Both the position numbers and the translations under genes were made by a program. From assembly GCA_017305815.1 (NCBI GenBank), contig JAFKJZ010000334.1, positions 2,621-28,220 of the forward strand: a DNA stretch of 25,600 nt, in the 5' to 3' direction. Below the pieces are notes generated by a model. The model saw only the letters and a program-made list of their open reading frames with translations. It was not told where the DNA came from and ran no database searches. Source of the stretch: Hyphomicrobiales bacterium. GTDB lineage: Bacteria; Pseudomonadota; Alphaproteobacteria; Rhizobiales; Kaistiaceae. Below are positions 7,610 through 14,460 of the stretch, in pieces. How positions within the stretch are numbered: position 1 is the stretch's first letter; each line of letters begins with the position of its first letter.

Positions 7610-8923
7610 CTAAAGCCTTGTCGCCAGCGCTTCGAGCTGGCGCTGGGCGCCGTCCATCGCCGTCTTCACCGAACCGCCGGGGCGCAGCGCGCTCTGGAAG
7701 TTCTGCATGATGATGCGGCCGAACTGATCGTCGGCGAAGGCGAAATCGCCCATCACGTCGATCGGAGAGACCTGCTTGGCCTCGTTGAAGCCGGTCACCC
7801 AGGGCTTGTCGGCGAGGAAGGCGCGGAACTTCTCCGACTTGGCCGCGAGGTCGTAGGGCGGCATGACGTAGAGGTTGGTGATCATCAGATCGGCCATGAC
7901 GTCGGGCGTCATGACGAACTGGATGAACTCCTTGGCGCCTTCCGAATTCTTGCCCTTGAGCGCGATCAGCGGATGGATGCGGTCGAGCGAGCGGCGGCTT
8001 GCCCAGGGCGGCGCGGCCGAAAGCAGGTCCGGGTAGATGTCCGGGTTTGTGGCGCGCAGCACGACGACGGTCGGATTGACGCCGAAGGCCTGGGCGACGC
8101 GTCCGTCGGCGGCGAGCTTCATGATTGCGCTTTGCGCCGTGCCCTGCGGCACGCCGGCCTCGTAGAGGCTCTTCCAGAGCTCGAGACCCTTGACCACCTC
8201 GGGCGAATTGGCGAGCGGCGTCTTGCCCTCCGCCCATTTGCCGTCGAAGGGCAGGCAGAAATTCTGCAGCTGGAACCACCACTCGCCGGAATCGGCGATG
8301 ACGTTGGTGAGCGCGATGCCGAACTGGTCGGGCCGCTTGGTCAGCTTGGCCGTCGTCTCGATCCACTCTTCCGGCGTCGTTGCCGGCTTTGCGCCAGCCT
8401 TCTCGAACAGCGCCTTGTTGTAGACGAGGGCGAAGTTCACATCGATGGCCGAGAGGCCGTAGAGCTTGCCGTCCTTGCGCAGGAATTCGTGGCCGCCGGA
8501 GGGCGTGATGCCGAGCGCCTTGACGACGTCGTCGAGCGGCTCGGCGAGCTGGAACTTGCGGATCACCTGGGCGGAGAGGTCGGGCATCGCCATCAGGATG
8601 TCCGCGTCGATGCCGCCGGCCTGGGCCTGGATGACGACGTTCGACACATACTGGCTGGCGGGCCAGCCGGTCCATTCGACCTGGTACTTGTTCTGCGACT
8701 GGTTGAACTTCTCGATGACGGCGTTCCAGCCGTCCTTCTCGCCCGGCTGGAACTGCTCCCAGCTCATCAGCTTGAGCTTGGTGCGGTCCGCCGCGCGCGC
8801 CGGCCGGCTGATGAGGGGCGTCGTGGCGATCGCGCCGCCCATCGCGGCCGCGCCCGCCAGCAGCTGGCGTCGCGTCGGGCGGATGCCCGACAGCGTGGAA
8901 GACGGCCTGTACAGCTTCGTCAT
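7610..8923 (-). CDS. ABC transporter sugar-binding protein with Tat signal (system 1)
   Basis: A 437-residue extracellular solute-binding protein (family 1), the periplasmic receptor of the system 1 importer. The N-terminus carries a twin-arginine signal: TRRQLLAG near residues 17-24, a hydrophobic stretch, and a likely cleavage after SRPARA near 44. This suggests export in folded form, which differs from the Sec-type signals of the other two binding proteins here. The mature part has the usual pattern, with KLKLMSWEQF at the first strand and NKYQVEWTGWPASQYV soon after. It appears to be the first gene of the region A operon: a TTGACA promoter with an overlapping palindrome lies 65-115 bp upstream. 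The ligand is unknown, but the adjoining dehydratase and aldolase suggest a sugar acid or a sugar that is oxidised to one. Confidence 0.93.
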   Translation of the reverse strand: MTKLYRPSSTLSGIRPTRRQLLAGAAAMGGAIATTPLISRPARAADRTKLKLMSWEQFQPGEKDGWNAVIEKFNQSQNKYQVEWTGWPASQYVSNVVIQAQAGGIDADILMAMPDLSAQVIRKFQLAEPLDDVVKALGITPSGGHEFLRKDGKLYGLSAIDVNFALVYNKALFEKAGAKPATTPEEWIETTAKLTKRPDQFGIALTNVIADSGEWWFQLQNFCLPFDGKWAEGKTPLANSPEVVKGLELWKSLYEAGVPQGTAQSAIMKLAADGRVAQAFGVNPTVVVLRATNPDIYPDLLSAAPPWASRRSLDRIHPLIALKGKNSEGAKEFIQFVMTPDVMADLMITNLYVMPPYDLAAKSEKFRAFLADKPWVTGFNEAKQVSPIDVMGDFAFADDQFGRIIMQNFQSALRPGGSVKTAMDGAQRQLEALATRL

Positions 8924-8986
8924 GCTCGTTCTCCTCCCTCGGCATGCGGCGGGACGCGCGCACGCTGCAAGGCGGCTTTATCCGCC

Positions 8987-9005
8987 ATTGTTAATTGTTA
9001 ACAAT
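8987..9005 (-). promoter_or_regulatory. Palindromic operator candidate upstream of the system 1 binding-protein gene
   Basis: ATTGTTAATTGTTAACAAT has 8-bp arms (ATTGTTAA/TTAACAAT) around TTG, and also contains the perfect 12-bp palindrome ATTGTTAACAAT at 8994-9005. It begins a few bases downstream of the predicted -10 box, where a bound repressor would block transcription. A near copy (ACTGTTAACAAT) stands in front of the gntR gene. The composition fits operators of GntR/FCD regulators, so the neighbouring regulator is the natural candidate to bind it. Confidence 0.65.
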
Positions 9006-9008
9006 GAG

Positions 9009-9036
9009 ACGATAGCATGAGGGGGCGGGCTGTCAA
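9009..9036 (-). promoter_or_regulatory. Sigma-70-type promoter of the region A operon
   Basis: On the minus strand a perfect TTGACA (9036-9031) is followed after 16 bp by TATCGT (9014-9009), which matches four of six -10 bases. The start of transcription would fall at about 9000-9003, inside the ATTGTTAA palindrome, and about 80 bases before the binding-protein ATG. No other comparably good promoter was seen for this operon. Confidence 0.55.
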
Positions 9037-9056
9037 GGCGAGGCGCCATGCCTGTG

Positions 9057-9761
9057 TCAGTCGGCCGGGGTCGGCTCTGTCGCCAAGAGATGTTCTTTCA
9101 GGCGGCCATAGGCGGCGTCGAGATGCTCTTCGATGCATGCAAGAGCCGCGGCCGCGTCGCGGCTGCGCACGACCTGAAGCAGGCCGGCATGGGCGTGGTA
9201 CCACGAGGTGAGATAATCTTCCGGCAGGCCGTCCCGAAGCAGCAGGAAGACGAAGATCTGCGAGCGCAGCGCCTCCCAGGCGCGATAGAGGCGGGCGTGA
9301 TGGGCCGCGCGGAACAGTGCGTCATGAAAGTCGATATCGAGCTCCGCGACCCGGCGGCGCGTCATCGTAGAGCGCGGAATTGATTGAAATAACAGAAGAA
9401 TTGCTTCGAGCGGCGCGAGGTCGCTTTCCGTCGCATGGGTGCAGGCTTCCGTGACCGCGAGTTTCTCCAGCGCTTTGCGCAGGCTGTAGATCTCGTTGGC
9501 GTCATGCAGCGAGATCTGCGCCACGGTGGCGCCGCGATGCGTCTCATGCACCACCAGCCCTTCCTGCTGCAGGCGGAAGATTGCCTGGCGGATCGGACCG
9601 CGGCTGACATTCAGGCTCTCCGCCAGTTCGTCCTCGATCAGGCGCTCGCCGCGCTTGAAGCGGCCACTGAGGATCGCCTCGCGGAGTGCGTCGGCGACGT
9701 CGTCGGTCAGCACGCGCCGTTCGCGGCGCTGCAGGGGTGGGGTCATTGGGCTCTTGCTCAT
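9057..9761 (-). CDS. GntR-family transcriptional regulator, FCD subfamily
   Basis: A 234-residue regulator. The N-terminal winged helix-turn-helix covers about residues 14-80 (LREAILSGRFKRGERLIE, then LAESLNVSRGPIRQAIFRLQ). The C-terminal all-helical FCD ligand domain covers about 88-220. Likely metal ligands are D142 and H146 (LDIDFHDALF), H191 (WYHAHAGLL) and H213 (EEHLDAA), spaced as in metal-containing FCD proteins, so the effector is probably a carboxylic acid or sugar acid. The gene sits between the system 1 operon and a divergent 2-hydroxyacid dehydrogenase, with palindromes in both control regions, so repression of both units is the simplest model. The start is uncertain: the ATG at 9761 has no clear Shine-Dalgarno sequence, and an in-frame ATG at 9746 would drop only five residues. 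Confidence 0.92.
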   Translation of the reverse strand: MSKSPMTPPLQRRERRVLTDDVADALREAILSGRFKRGERLIEDELAESLNVSRGPIRQAIFRLQQEGLVVHETHRGATVAQISLHDANEIYSLRKALEKLAVTEACTHATESDLAPLEAILLLFQSIPRSTMTRRRVAELDIDFHDALFRAAHHARLYRAWEALRSQIFVFLLLRDGLPEDYLTSWYHAHAGLLQVVRSRDAAAALACIEEHLDAAYGRLKEHLLATEPTPAD

Positions 9762-9772
9762 CGATACAGTCT

Positions 9773-9784
9773 ACTGTTAACAAT
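9773..9784. promoter_or_regulatory. Operator candidate between gntR and the divergent dehydrogenase gene
   Basis: ACTGTTAACAAT matches 11 of 12 bases of the palindrome at 8994-9005 and keeps the TGTTAACA core. It lies in the 69-bp gap shared by the two divergent genes, 12 bp upstream of the gntR ATG, so a bound protein could control both the regulator and the dehydrogenase. Confidence 0.6.
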
Positions 9785-9830
9785 CTGATTAGCGCCAGCA
9801 CGAAAGTGGCGAGGAACGGCAGGAAACACT

Positions 9831-10868
9831 ATGCGCATTCTGAAGGCCAATTGGTATCCGCCCGAGAATCCGGAGCTTCTCGAGCTCTTCGGTTCGAAGG
9901 CGGAATTCGACATCGATCCCATTCCGGCCGACCCGGCCTATCGCTTGGCGCGGGCGCGCAGCGCCGCTGCCGACGCCGTGATCAACTGCTCGGCCACCCA
10001 TCTGCTGCCGGCCGATCTCGACGACTTCGAGAAGGTGAAGATCGTCGTGCGCGAGGGCGTCGGTTACGACAATCTCGACCTCGAGGGCTGGGGCGCGCGC
10101 GGCGTGCCCGTCTGCAACGTGCCGGACTACGGCACGACGGAGGTGGCGGATCACGCCATCGCGCTGATGCTGGCGCTGACGCGCGGCACCGATACCTATG
10201 ACCGTCTGCTCAACAGCGATCCCGTCAATGGCTGGAGCTTTTCGCGGGCGCCGCTGGTTCGCCGCCTGCGTGGCGCCACCTTCGGCATTGTCGGCCTTGG
10301 CCGGATCGGCCTTGCCGCCGCCCGTCGCGCCGCCGCCTTCGACATGCGCGTCGTCTTCTACGATCCGCATCTTTCCAACGGCGTCGAACTGTCGACCGGC
10401 TATGAGCGGGTGCACAGCCTCAAGGAGCTAATGTCCATCAGCGACGTGCTCAGCCTGCACGCGCCGCGCAGCGCCGAGACGACTGGCATGATCAACGCCG
10501 ACGCTCTCGCTGCGGCCAAGCCAGGCCTTGTCCTGGTCAACACGGCGCGCGGGCCGATCGTCGACATCGACGCGCTTTACGACGCGATGAAGGACGGGCG
10601 CGTCGCCGGCGCCGGTCTCGACGTGCTGCCGCAGGAGCCGGCCGATCGCAGCCAGAAGCTGATCGCCGCCTGGGCCGCCAACGAGCCCTGGATCCAGGGT
10701 CGCCTGGTGCTTTCTCCGCACGCCGCCTTCTACAGCCCGGCGGCGATGAAGGACATGCAGCGCAAGGCGGTCGAGTGCATCCTCACCTATCTGAACGAGG
10801 GTCGCCTCACCAACTGCGTCAATCGCGAGTTCCTGGTGACGCCGGCCAAGGTGCGCAGGGCTTCCTGA
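9831..10868 (+). CDS. D-isomer-specific 2-hydroxyacid dehydrogenase, CtBP-like (second copy)
   Basis: A 345-residue NAD-dependent dehydrogenase related to phosphoglycerate dehydrogenase and the C-terminal-binding-protein group. The Rossmann motif GLGRIG is at 155-160. The catalytic residues are R240 in NTARGPIVD, E269 in DVLPQEP, and H297 in LSPHAAFYS. It acts in the cytoplasm on a 2-keto/2-hydroxy acid pair. It differs clearly from the dehydrogenase at 3153-4271, which has GLGASG and a longer N-terminus, so the two are not a recent duplication. The ATG at 9831 follows an AGGAA-type ribosome site. It is divergent from gntR with an operator-like palindrome between them. A palindromic repeat starts 11 bp after its stop codon, and a hairpin shared with the convergent LDH2-type gene lies beyond. 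Confidence 0.92.
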   Translation: MRILKANWYPPENPELLELFGSKAEFDIDPIPADPAYRLARARSAAADAVINCSATHLLPADLDDFEKVKIVVREGVGYDNLDLEGWGARGVPVCNVPDYGTTEVADHAIALMLALTRGTDTYDRLLNSDPVNGWSFSRAPLVRRLRGATFGIVGLGRIGLAAARRAAAFDMRVVFYDPHLSNGVELSTGYERVHSLKELMSISDVLSLHAPRSAETTGMINADALAAAKPGLVLVNTARGPIVDIDALYDAMKDGRVAGAGLDVLPQEPADRSQKLIAAWAANEPWIQGRLVLSPHAAFYSPAAMKDMQRKAVECILTYLNEGRLTNCVNREFLVTPAKVRRAS

Positions 10869-10879
10869 ACGCCTCCGTC

Positions 10880-10978
10880 GTCATCCCGGACGCAGCGGAG
10901 CGGAGATCCGGGATCCATCCAGCCGGGACATCGGGAGGTGCGCGCGGCGGCGTGGATCCTTGCTTTCGCAAGGATGAC
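10880..10978. repeat. Palindromic intergenic repeat, copy 3
   Basis: The element starts GTCATCCCGGA (10880) and ends CAAGGATGAC (10978). The right arm, read on the minus strand, folds as CCTTGC-GAAA-GCAAGG. The left arm is a longer imperfect hairpin between CCCGGA and TCCGGG. The outer GTCATCC and GGATCCA bases are shared with copies 1 and 2. It lies between two convergent genes, right after the stop codon of the plus-strand dehydrogenase. Confidence 0.82.
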
Positions 10979-11031
10979 GGAGAGCGTGGGCTTGCCAGAA
11001 GCCCGATAGGGCAAAGTCCGGCCGGAACAGG

Positions 11032-11073
11032 ACAAAAAAGAAGGGCGGCGATCGCGCGATCGCCGCCCTTCTT
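11032..11073 (-). terminator. Intrinsic terminator of the LDH2-type gene, possibly bidirectional
   Basis: Positions 11038-11073 are a perfect 36-bp inverted repeat (arms AAGAAGGGCGGCGATCGC and its complement). On the minus strand the hairpin is followed by a T-rich stretch ending TTTTTTGTC, and it stands about 20 bp after the stop codon at 11094. On the plus strand the 3' side (CTTCTTCAATTC) is weaker but could also stop the convergent dehydrogenase transcript. Confidence 0.82.
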
Positions 11074-11093
11074 CAATTCAGGCAACCGGAAGC

Positions 11094-12182
11094 TCAGCCG
11101 GCGTCGGCGGTCGCGGCCGGCACCTTCACGCCATACTGGGCGGCGAAGCCCTCGAGCGCGCCCCAGGTGACGTTATCGACCGGGATGCCTTCGACAGCGC
11201 GCTTCTTGGCTTCGCCCTTCTCGATGTCGGACGGCGCATAGACCTTCTGGCCGGGCTTGGCCGGCTGGGCGCGGAGGTCGGCGAGGAAGTCGCTGATGCG
11301 CGCGTCGAAGGCGGAGAGCGCCTGGAACACGGCCGGCGACAGCACGATGAAGAAATGGCCGATCTGGATCGGCTTGGAGAAGTCCGGGCCGTTGAACGAG
11401 GCCATCGTCTTGCCATGGCCCATGCCGGTGAAGGCCGAGCAGAGTAGGTCGACCATGCCGGCGAGGCCCGAGCCCTTGTAGCCGTAATCGGCGCCGCCGA
11501 CCGGGGCGACCCAGACCGCCGCGTTGGCATCGGTGGTGAACTCGCCCTTGTCGTCGACCGCGACCTCTTCCGGCAGCGGCTGGCCGGTGGCGCGGCGCAG
11601 GCCGACGCGGTTGAACGGGATCGAACTGGTGGCCATGTCCAGCACCATCGGATCCTCGCCCTCGACCGGAACGGCGAAGGAAAGCGGGTTGGTGCCGAAG
11701 AAGGCCGAGGCGCCGCCATGCGGGATCACCATCGCGTCGGCATGGGTCATGCCGATGGCGACGAAGCCCTTGGTCGCGGCATAGCGCGTGTAGACGCCGG
11801 TGGCGCCGTGATGGGTCGAGCGGCCGACGGTCGCGACCGCCACGCCGGTCTTCTCGGCAAGCTTGGCTGCCTCGTCGATCGCGCGGTAGCTGGCATAGTG
11901 GCCGAGGCCGTCATCGGCGTCGACGTGGACGGCGGAAGCCGCCTTTTCGGTGACGGTGAGCGAGGGCGTCTTGTTGATGCGGCCGCCGGCGAGGCCCTGC
12001 ATGTAGAACGGGATCAGGCGGACGCCATGCGTGTCGTAGGCGCGGGCCGAGGCGTCGACCACGGCGCGGGCGCAGGCTTCGGCGCTCTCGCGGTTCACGC
12101 CGGCTGCGGTGAACAGCTCAGCGACGAACGGTTCGACGTCACGGGCTGCGGCGCGAACGCCCGCGATCTTTTCCAGGGCCAT
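11094..12182 (-). CDS. LDH2/malate-dehydrogenase-family NAD(P)-dependent oxidoreductase
   Basis: A 362-residue cytoplasmic enzyme of the LDH2/MDG2 family, which reduces or oxidises 2-keto/2-hydroxy acids, or in some members ureidoglycolate or cyclic imines, with a fold unrelated to normal lactate dehydrogenase. Visible marks are DTHGVRLIPFY (residues 50-60, His 52), RSTHHGATGVYT (His 124/125), IPHGG...FFGTNPLSFAVP (154-173), VLDMATSS (180-187) and DYGYKGSGLAGMVDLL (232-247). The length is normal for the family. The ATG at 12182 is supported by GAGGAAGAG just upstream; the frame extends further but without such a site. It looks monocistronic, with a strong terminator after it and a GntR-like palindrome in its 308-bp upstream region. 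The exact substrate is not readable. Confidence 0.9.
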   Translation of the reverse strand: MALEKIAGVRAAARDVEPFVAELFTAAGVNRESAEACARAVVDASARAYDTHGVRLIPFYMQGLAGGRINKTPSLTVTEKAASAVHVDADDGLGHYASYRAIDEAAKLAEKTGVAVATVGRSTHHGATGVYTRYAATKGFVAIGMTHADAMVIPHGGASAFFGTNPLSFAVPVEGEDPMVLDMATSSIPFNRVGLRRATGQPLPEEVAVDDKGEFTTDANAAVWVAPVGGADYGYKGSGLAGMVDLLCSAFTGMGHGKTMASFNGPDFSKPIQIGHFFIVLSPAVFQALSAFDARISDFLADLRAQPAKPGQKVYAPSDIEKGEAKKRAVEGIPVDNVTWGALEGFAAQYGVKVPAATADAG

Positions 12183-12394
12183 TTTCTCTTCCTCGAGCAA
12201 GCGCAGAACCGGTAGCCGCCGGGGCGGCGTCAGGGTTCGCCAGATGACAATCCTCGGGATGCGCGCATGCCTTCGCGGGCCCGCGCAACCGCGCACCCTC
12301 GTCTAAGGCGAATCCGCTTTGCATTCAAACGATGATTGGCAGGGAAGGTATGGCCGACGCTGGGGAAGGTGCGAGAATTTTGCGCGGTGGTCTG

Positions 12395-12407
12395 ATTGTA
12401 TGACAAT
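12395..12407. promoter_or_regulatory. GntR-like operator candidate upstream of the LDH2-type gene
   Basis: ATTGTATGACAAT has 5-bp arms (ATTGT/ACAAT) around ATG, and fits the T-x-GT-N3-AC-x-A outline common to FadR/FCD operators. It lies about 210 bp upstream of the start codon at 12182 in an otherwise featureless 308-bp gap (12183-12490). The long distance lowers confidence; no clear -35/-10 pair was found in this gap. Confidence 0.4.
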
Positions 12408-12447
12408 TCGCCCACATATGGCGCGGCGCATCCGGGTGGGGCAGGGT

Positions 12448-12477
12448 CCTTCCGGCCGGAGGCGTCCGGCCGGAAGG
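12448..12477 (-). terminator. Stable hairpin after the BtpA-family gene
   Basis: A perfect 13-bp stem (CCTTCCGGCCGGA / TCCGGCCGGAAGG) with a 4-base loop lies 13 bp after the stop codon at 12491. No T-run follows on the minus strand, so it may be a protective 3' hairpin or part of a factor-dependent terminator rather than a classical intrinsic terminator. Confidence 0.6.
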
Positions 12478-12490
12478 GGCATTCAAGGGA

Positions 12491-13291
12491 TCAGCGCAGC
12501 GAGTTGACCTTGTCCATGAAGCGCTTGACGCGGTCGCCGTCGACGGCGTTCCAGGTGTAGCCGTCGACCTTGAAGTGCGTGCCGATGACGACGCCCGAGG
12601 CGAAGTTGAAGATGTCGGTGACGTTGTCGATGTTGACGCCGGTATTGGCGAAGATCGGCACGTTCTTGACCGTCTCGGCGACCTTGCGCAGGTTCGACGC
12701 GTCGGCCGGCTCGCCGGTGATCGGGCCGGAGACCAGGATGGCGTCGGCGAGCGACGAGAAGACGGCGCTCTTGGCGCGCAGCTCGATTGGGCGCTGGTCG
12801 AGCGAGTGCGCGAACTCGGCGTTGATGTTGAAGAGCAGCTTCATGTCATCGCGGCCGAGATTGTGGCGCAGCCGCGAGGCCTCGGCGCAGTTCGGCTCCC
12901 AGATGCCCATGTCGGAGGCGAACACGCCCGTGAAGATCTCGCGCACGAAGGACGCGCCGGTGACGGCGCCGATCGAGACCGAGGCGATCGGATCCCAGAG
13001 GTAGTTGACGCCGAACGGCACCTTCAGCTCCGGCTTGATCGCCTGGACGATGGCCGACATGGCGGCGATCGATTCAGGCGAGCCCTTGAAGACATAGGGG
13101 CGGTCGTTCTCGTTGCCGAACATGATGGCGTCGACGCCGCCGGCCTGCAGCTTTTCCACGTCGGCGAGGGCGTCGTCGATGAGCTTGTTCAGGCCACCCT
13201 TGGCGTCATAAAGCGGCGCACCCGGCAGGGCGCCGATATGCGACATCGAGATGACGACCTTCTTCTTGTCGCCGAAAAAGTCAAAAACCAT
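12491..13291 (-). CDS. BtpA/SgcQ-family protein
   Basis: A 266-residue TIM-barrel-like protein of the BtpA family (also called SgcQ in sugar clusters). Recognisable parts are MSHIGALPGAPLYD near the N-terminus (family form: xMxHxxPLPGSP), GGVDAIMFGNENDRPY, PFGVNYLWDP, and the C-terminal ANTGVNIDNV and GVVIGTHFK. BtpA was first linked to photosystem I stability in cyanobacteria; the many members in heterotrophs lie in carbohydrate operons and have no firmly established reaction. Here it follows a DeoR regulator by about 40 bp and should be co-transcribed. Start choice: an ATG at 13303 is in frame but has no ribosome site, whereas the ATG at 13291 has GGAG six bases upstream and gives the usual MVFDFF start. 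A metabolic role in sugar-phosphate breakdown is inference from context. Confidence 0.87.
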   Translation of the reverse strand: MVFDFFGDKKKVVISMSHIGALPGAPLYDAKGGLNKLIDDALADVEKLQAGGVDAIMFGNENDRPYVFKGSPESIAAMSAIVQAIKPELKVPFGVNYLWDPIASVSIGAVTGASFVREIFTGVFASDMGIWEPNCAEASRLRHNLGRDDMKLLFNINAEFAHSLDQRPIELRAKSAVFSSLADAILVSGPITGEPADASNLRKVAETVKNVPIFANTGVNIDNVTDIFNFASGVVIGTHFKVDGYTWNAVDGDRVKRFMDKVNSLR

Positions 13292-13331
13292 GGTCTGCTC
13301 CATTGCGAGAGAAACGGGGGAAGGGTGAACC

Positions 13332-14168
13332 TCAGGGGGCGACGTGGACGTCGACCCTGGCGGCCTTGAGCGCCGCGGCGATTTCGGGGGGCGGCGGCGC
13401 GTCTGTGATCAGAACATCGATCTCGGTAAGCGGGGCGACATGCACCAGCGACATGCGCTGGAACTTGGACGAGTCGCACAATGCAACCTTCAGGCCGGAC
13501 CGGTTGAGATAGACCTGCTTCAGGTCGACATCCTCGAACGAGTAGTCGAACAGCCCGCTTTCCGTCAGGCCGGACAGGCCGATGAAGCAGATGTCGAACC
13601 AGAGCTTCTCGAACTGGGCGACCGCCTCGGCGCCGCCGACGGAGAGTTCGTCGCGCCGGACCCGGCCGCCGGCGAGATAGACCTCGGCCTGGCTCGAGCC
13701 GAGCAGGGCGGCGACGCGCACGCTGTTGGTGAAGACCTTGGCATGAGCCCGCTCGCGCAGATGGTCGGCGATCAGATAGGTCGTGGTGCCGACATCGAGC
13801 GCGATGGTACGATGCGCCATGGAAAGGGCGGCGGCCGCGGCGGCGATGCGTTCCTTGGCTTCATGCTGGCGGCGGAGCCTGGCATCGAAGCTCGGCTCCT
13901 CGCTGTCCATCGACACGGTGGTGGTGCCGACGGCGCTGACAGCGCCGCCATGGGTGCGGATGAGCCGGCCGGCGCGCTCGAGTTCGACCAGGTCGCGCCG
14001 CACGGTCATGTCGGAGACCTGCAGCTGCGCCGCAATATCGGCGACCAGCACGGCTCCGGTCGAGCGGAGCGCGTCGAGGATGGCGGCATGGCGCATTTCC
14101 GGCAGGATGCGGGCGCGCGCCGCGGCGCTTGGATCGGGTTTCCGGCTGGTGATCGGCGACTGGGTCAC
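13332..14168 (-). CDS. DeoR-family transcriptional regulator (GTG start)
   Basis: A 278-residue regulator. The N-terminal DeoR helix-turn-helix spans about residues 26-78 (LVADIAAQLQVSDMTVRRDL, then ELERAGRLIRTHGGA). The C-terminal DeoR-C sugar-phosphate sensor includes ALDVGTTTYLIADHL, FTNSVRVAALL, YLAGGRVRRDELSVGG and CDSSKFQR. Such proteins usually repress a sugar operon until a phosphorylated intermediate binds. The GTG at 14168 is preceded by AGGGAAG; the basic leader of about 20 residues before the HTH is longer than usual. The gene is divergent from the transporter at 14566 across a 397-bp AT-rich gap with inverted and direct repeats, and is followed by the BtpA-family gene, so it probably controls itself, btpA and the system 2 transporter. 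Confidence 0.92.
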   Translation of the reverse strand: MTQSPITSRKPDPSAAARARILPEMRHAAILDALRSTGAVLVADIAAQLQVSDMTVRRDLVELERAGRLIRTHGGAVSAVGTTTVSMDSEEPSFDARLRRQHEAKERIAAAAAALSMAHRTIALDVGTTTYLIADHLRERAHAKVFTNSVRVAALLGSSQAEVYLAGGRVRRDELSVGGAEAVAQFEKLWFDICFIGLSGLTESGLFDYSFEDVDLKQVYLNRSGLKVALCDSSKFQRMSLVHVAPLTEIDVLITDAPPPPEIAAALKAARVDVHVAP

Positions 14169-14250
14169 TCAACTTCCCTGCATGTTTCCGCTGCCTTGCG
14201 GCGGCGGACGAGGCCGCGGTGGAGTCGCTTCATGCATAGCAGGTATATAA

Positions 14251-14460
14251 ACAAATTCAAACACGATTCATGTTTTCTTGTTCGAACGTGTTGATGTTGA
14301 CTGGCGTCGGAAATTTGAACAGAATTGTCACAAACCGTCGCTCCATAATTTTCTTATATTGTGCAATGGGTTGGATTGTGGCTGGCGATGCCGTTCCGTT
14401 AGTTCGGGTAAAAAATAAACACGATCGCCCAAAAATCATTCTTGAGGCGTTTGAATTTGT
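14251..14460. promoter_or_regulatory. AT-rich divergent control region with repeated operator-like motifs
   Basis: The 397-bp gap 14169-14565 between deoR and the system 2 ATPase gene is clearly AT-richer than its surroundings and holds no gene. ACAAATTCAAAC at 14251-14262 recurs inverted and perfect at 14449-14460. AAACACGAT occurs directly repeated at 14259-14267 and 14417-14425. A related TCAACACGTTCGAAC can be read on the minus strand near 14280-14294. These may be DeoR sites that allow looping. A weak plus-strand promoter is possible at TTGACT (14297-14302) with CAGAAT (14320-14325), 17 bp apart. No terminator or RNA gene was seen. Confidence 0.5.

Noticed and set aside
7541..9001. A 486-codon plus-strand open frame opposite the system 1 binding-protein gene.
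   Set aside because: The minus strand has a Tat signal and a complete binding-protein sequence; the plus frame has no recognisable domain.
12491..13303. The start of the BtpA-family protein at 13303.
   Set aside because: The upstream ATG lacks a ribosome site, while the ATG at 13291 has GGAG six bases before it. The difference is only four residues and remains uncertain.
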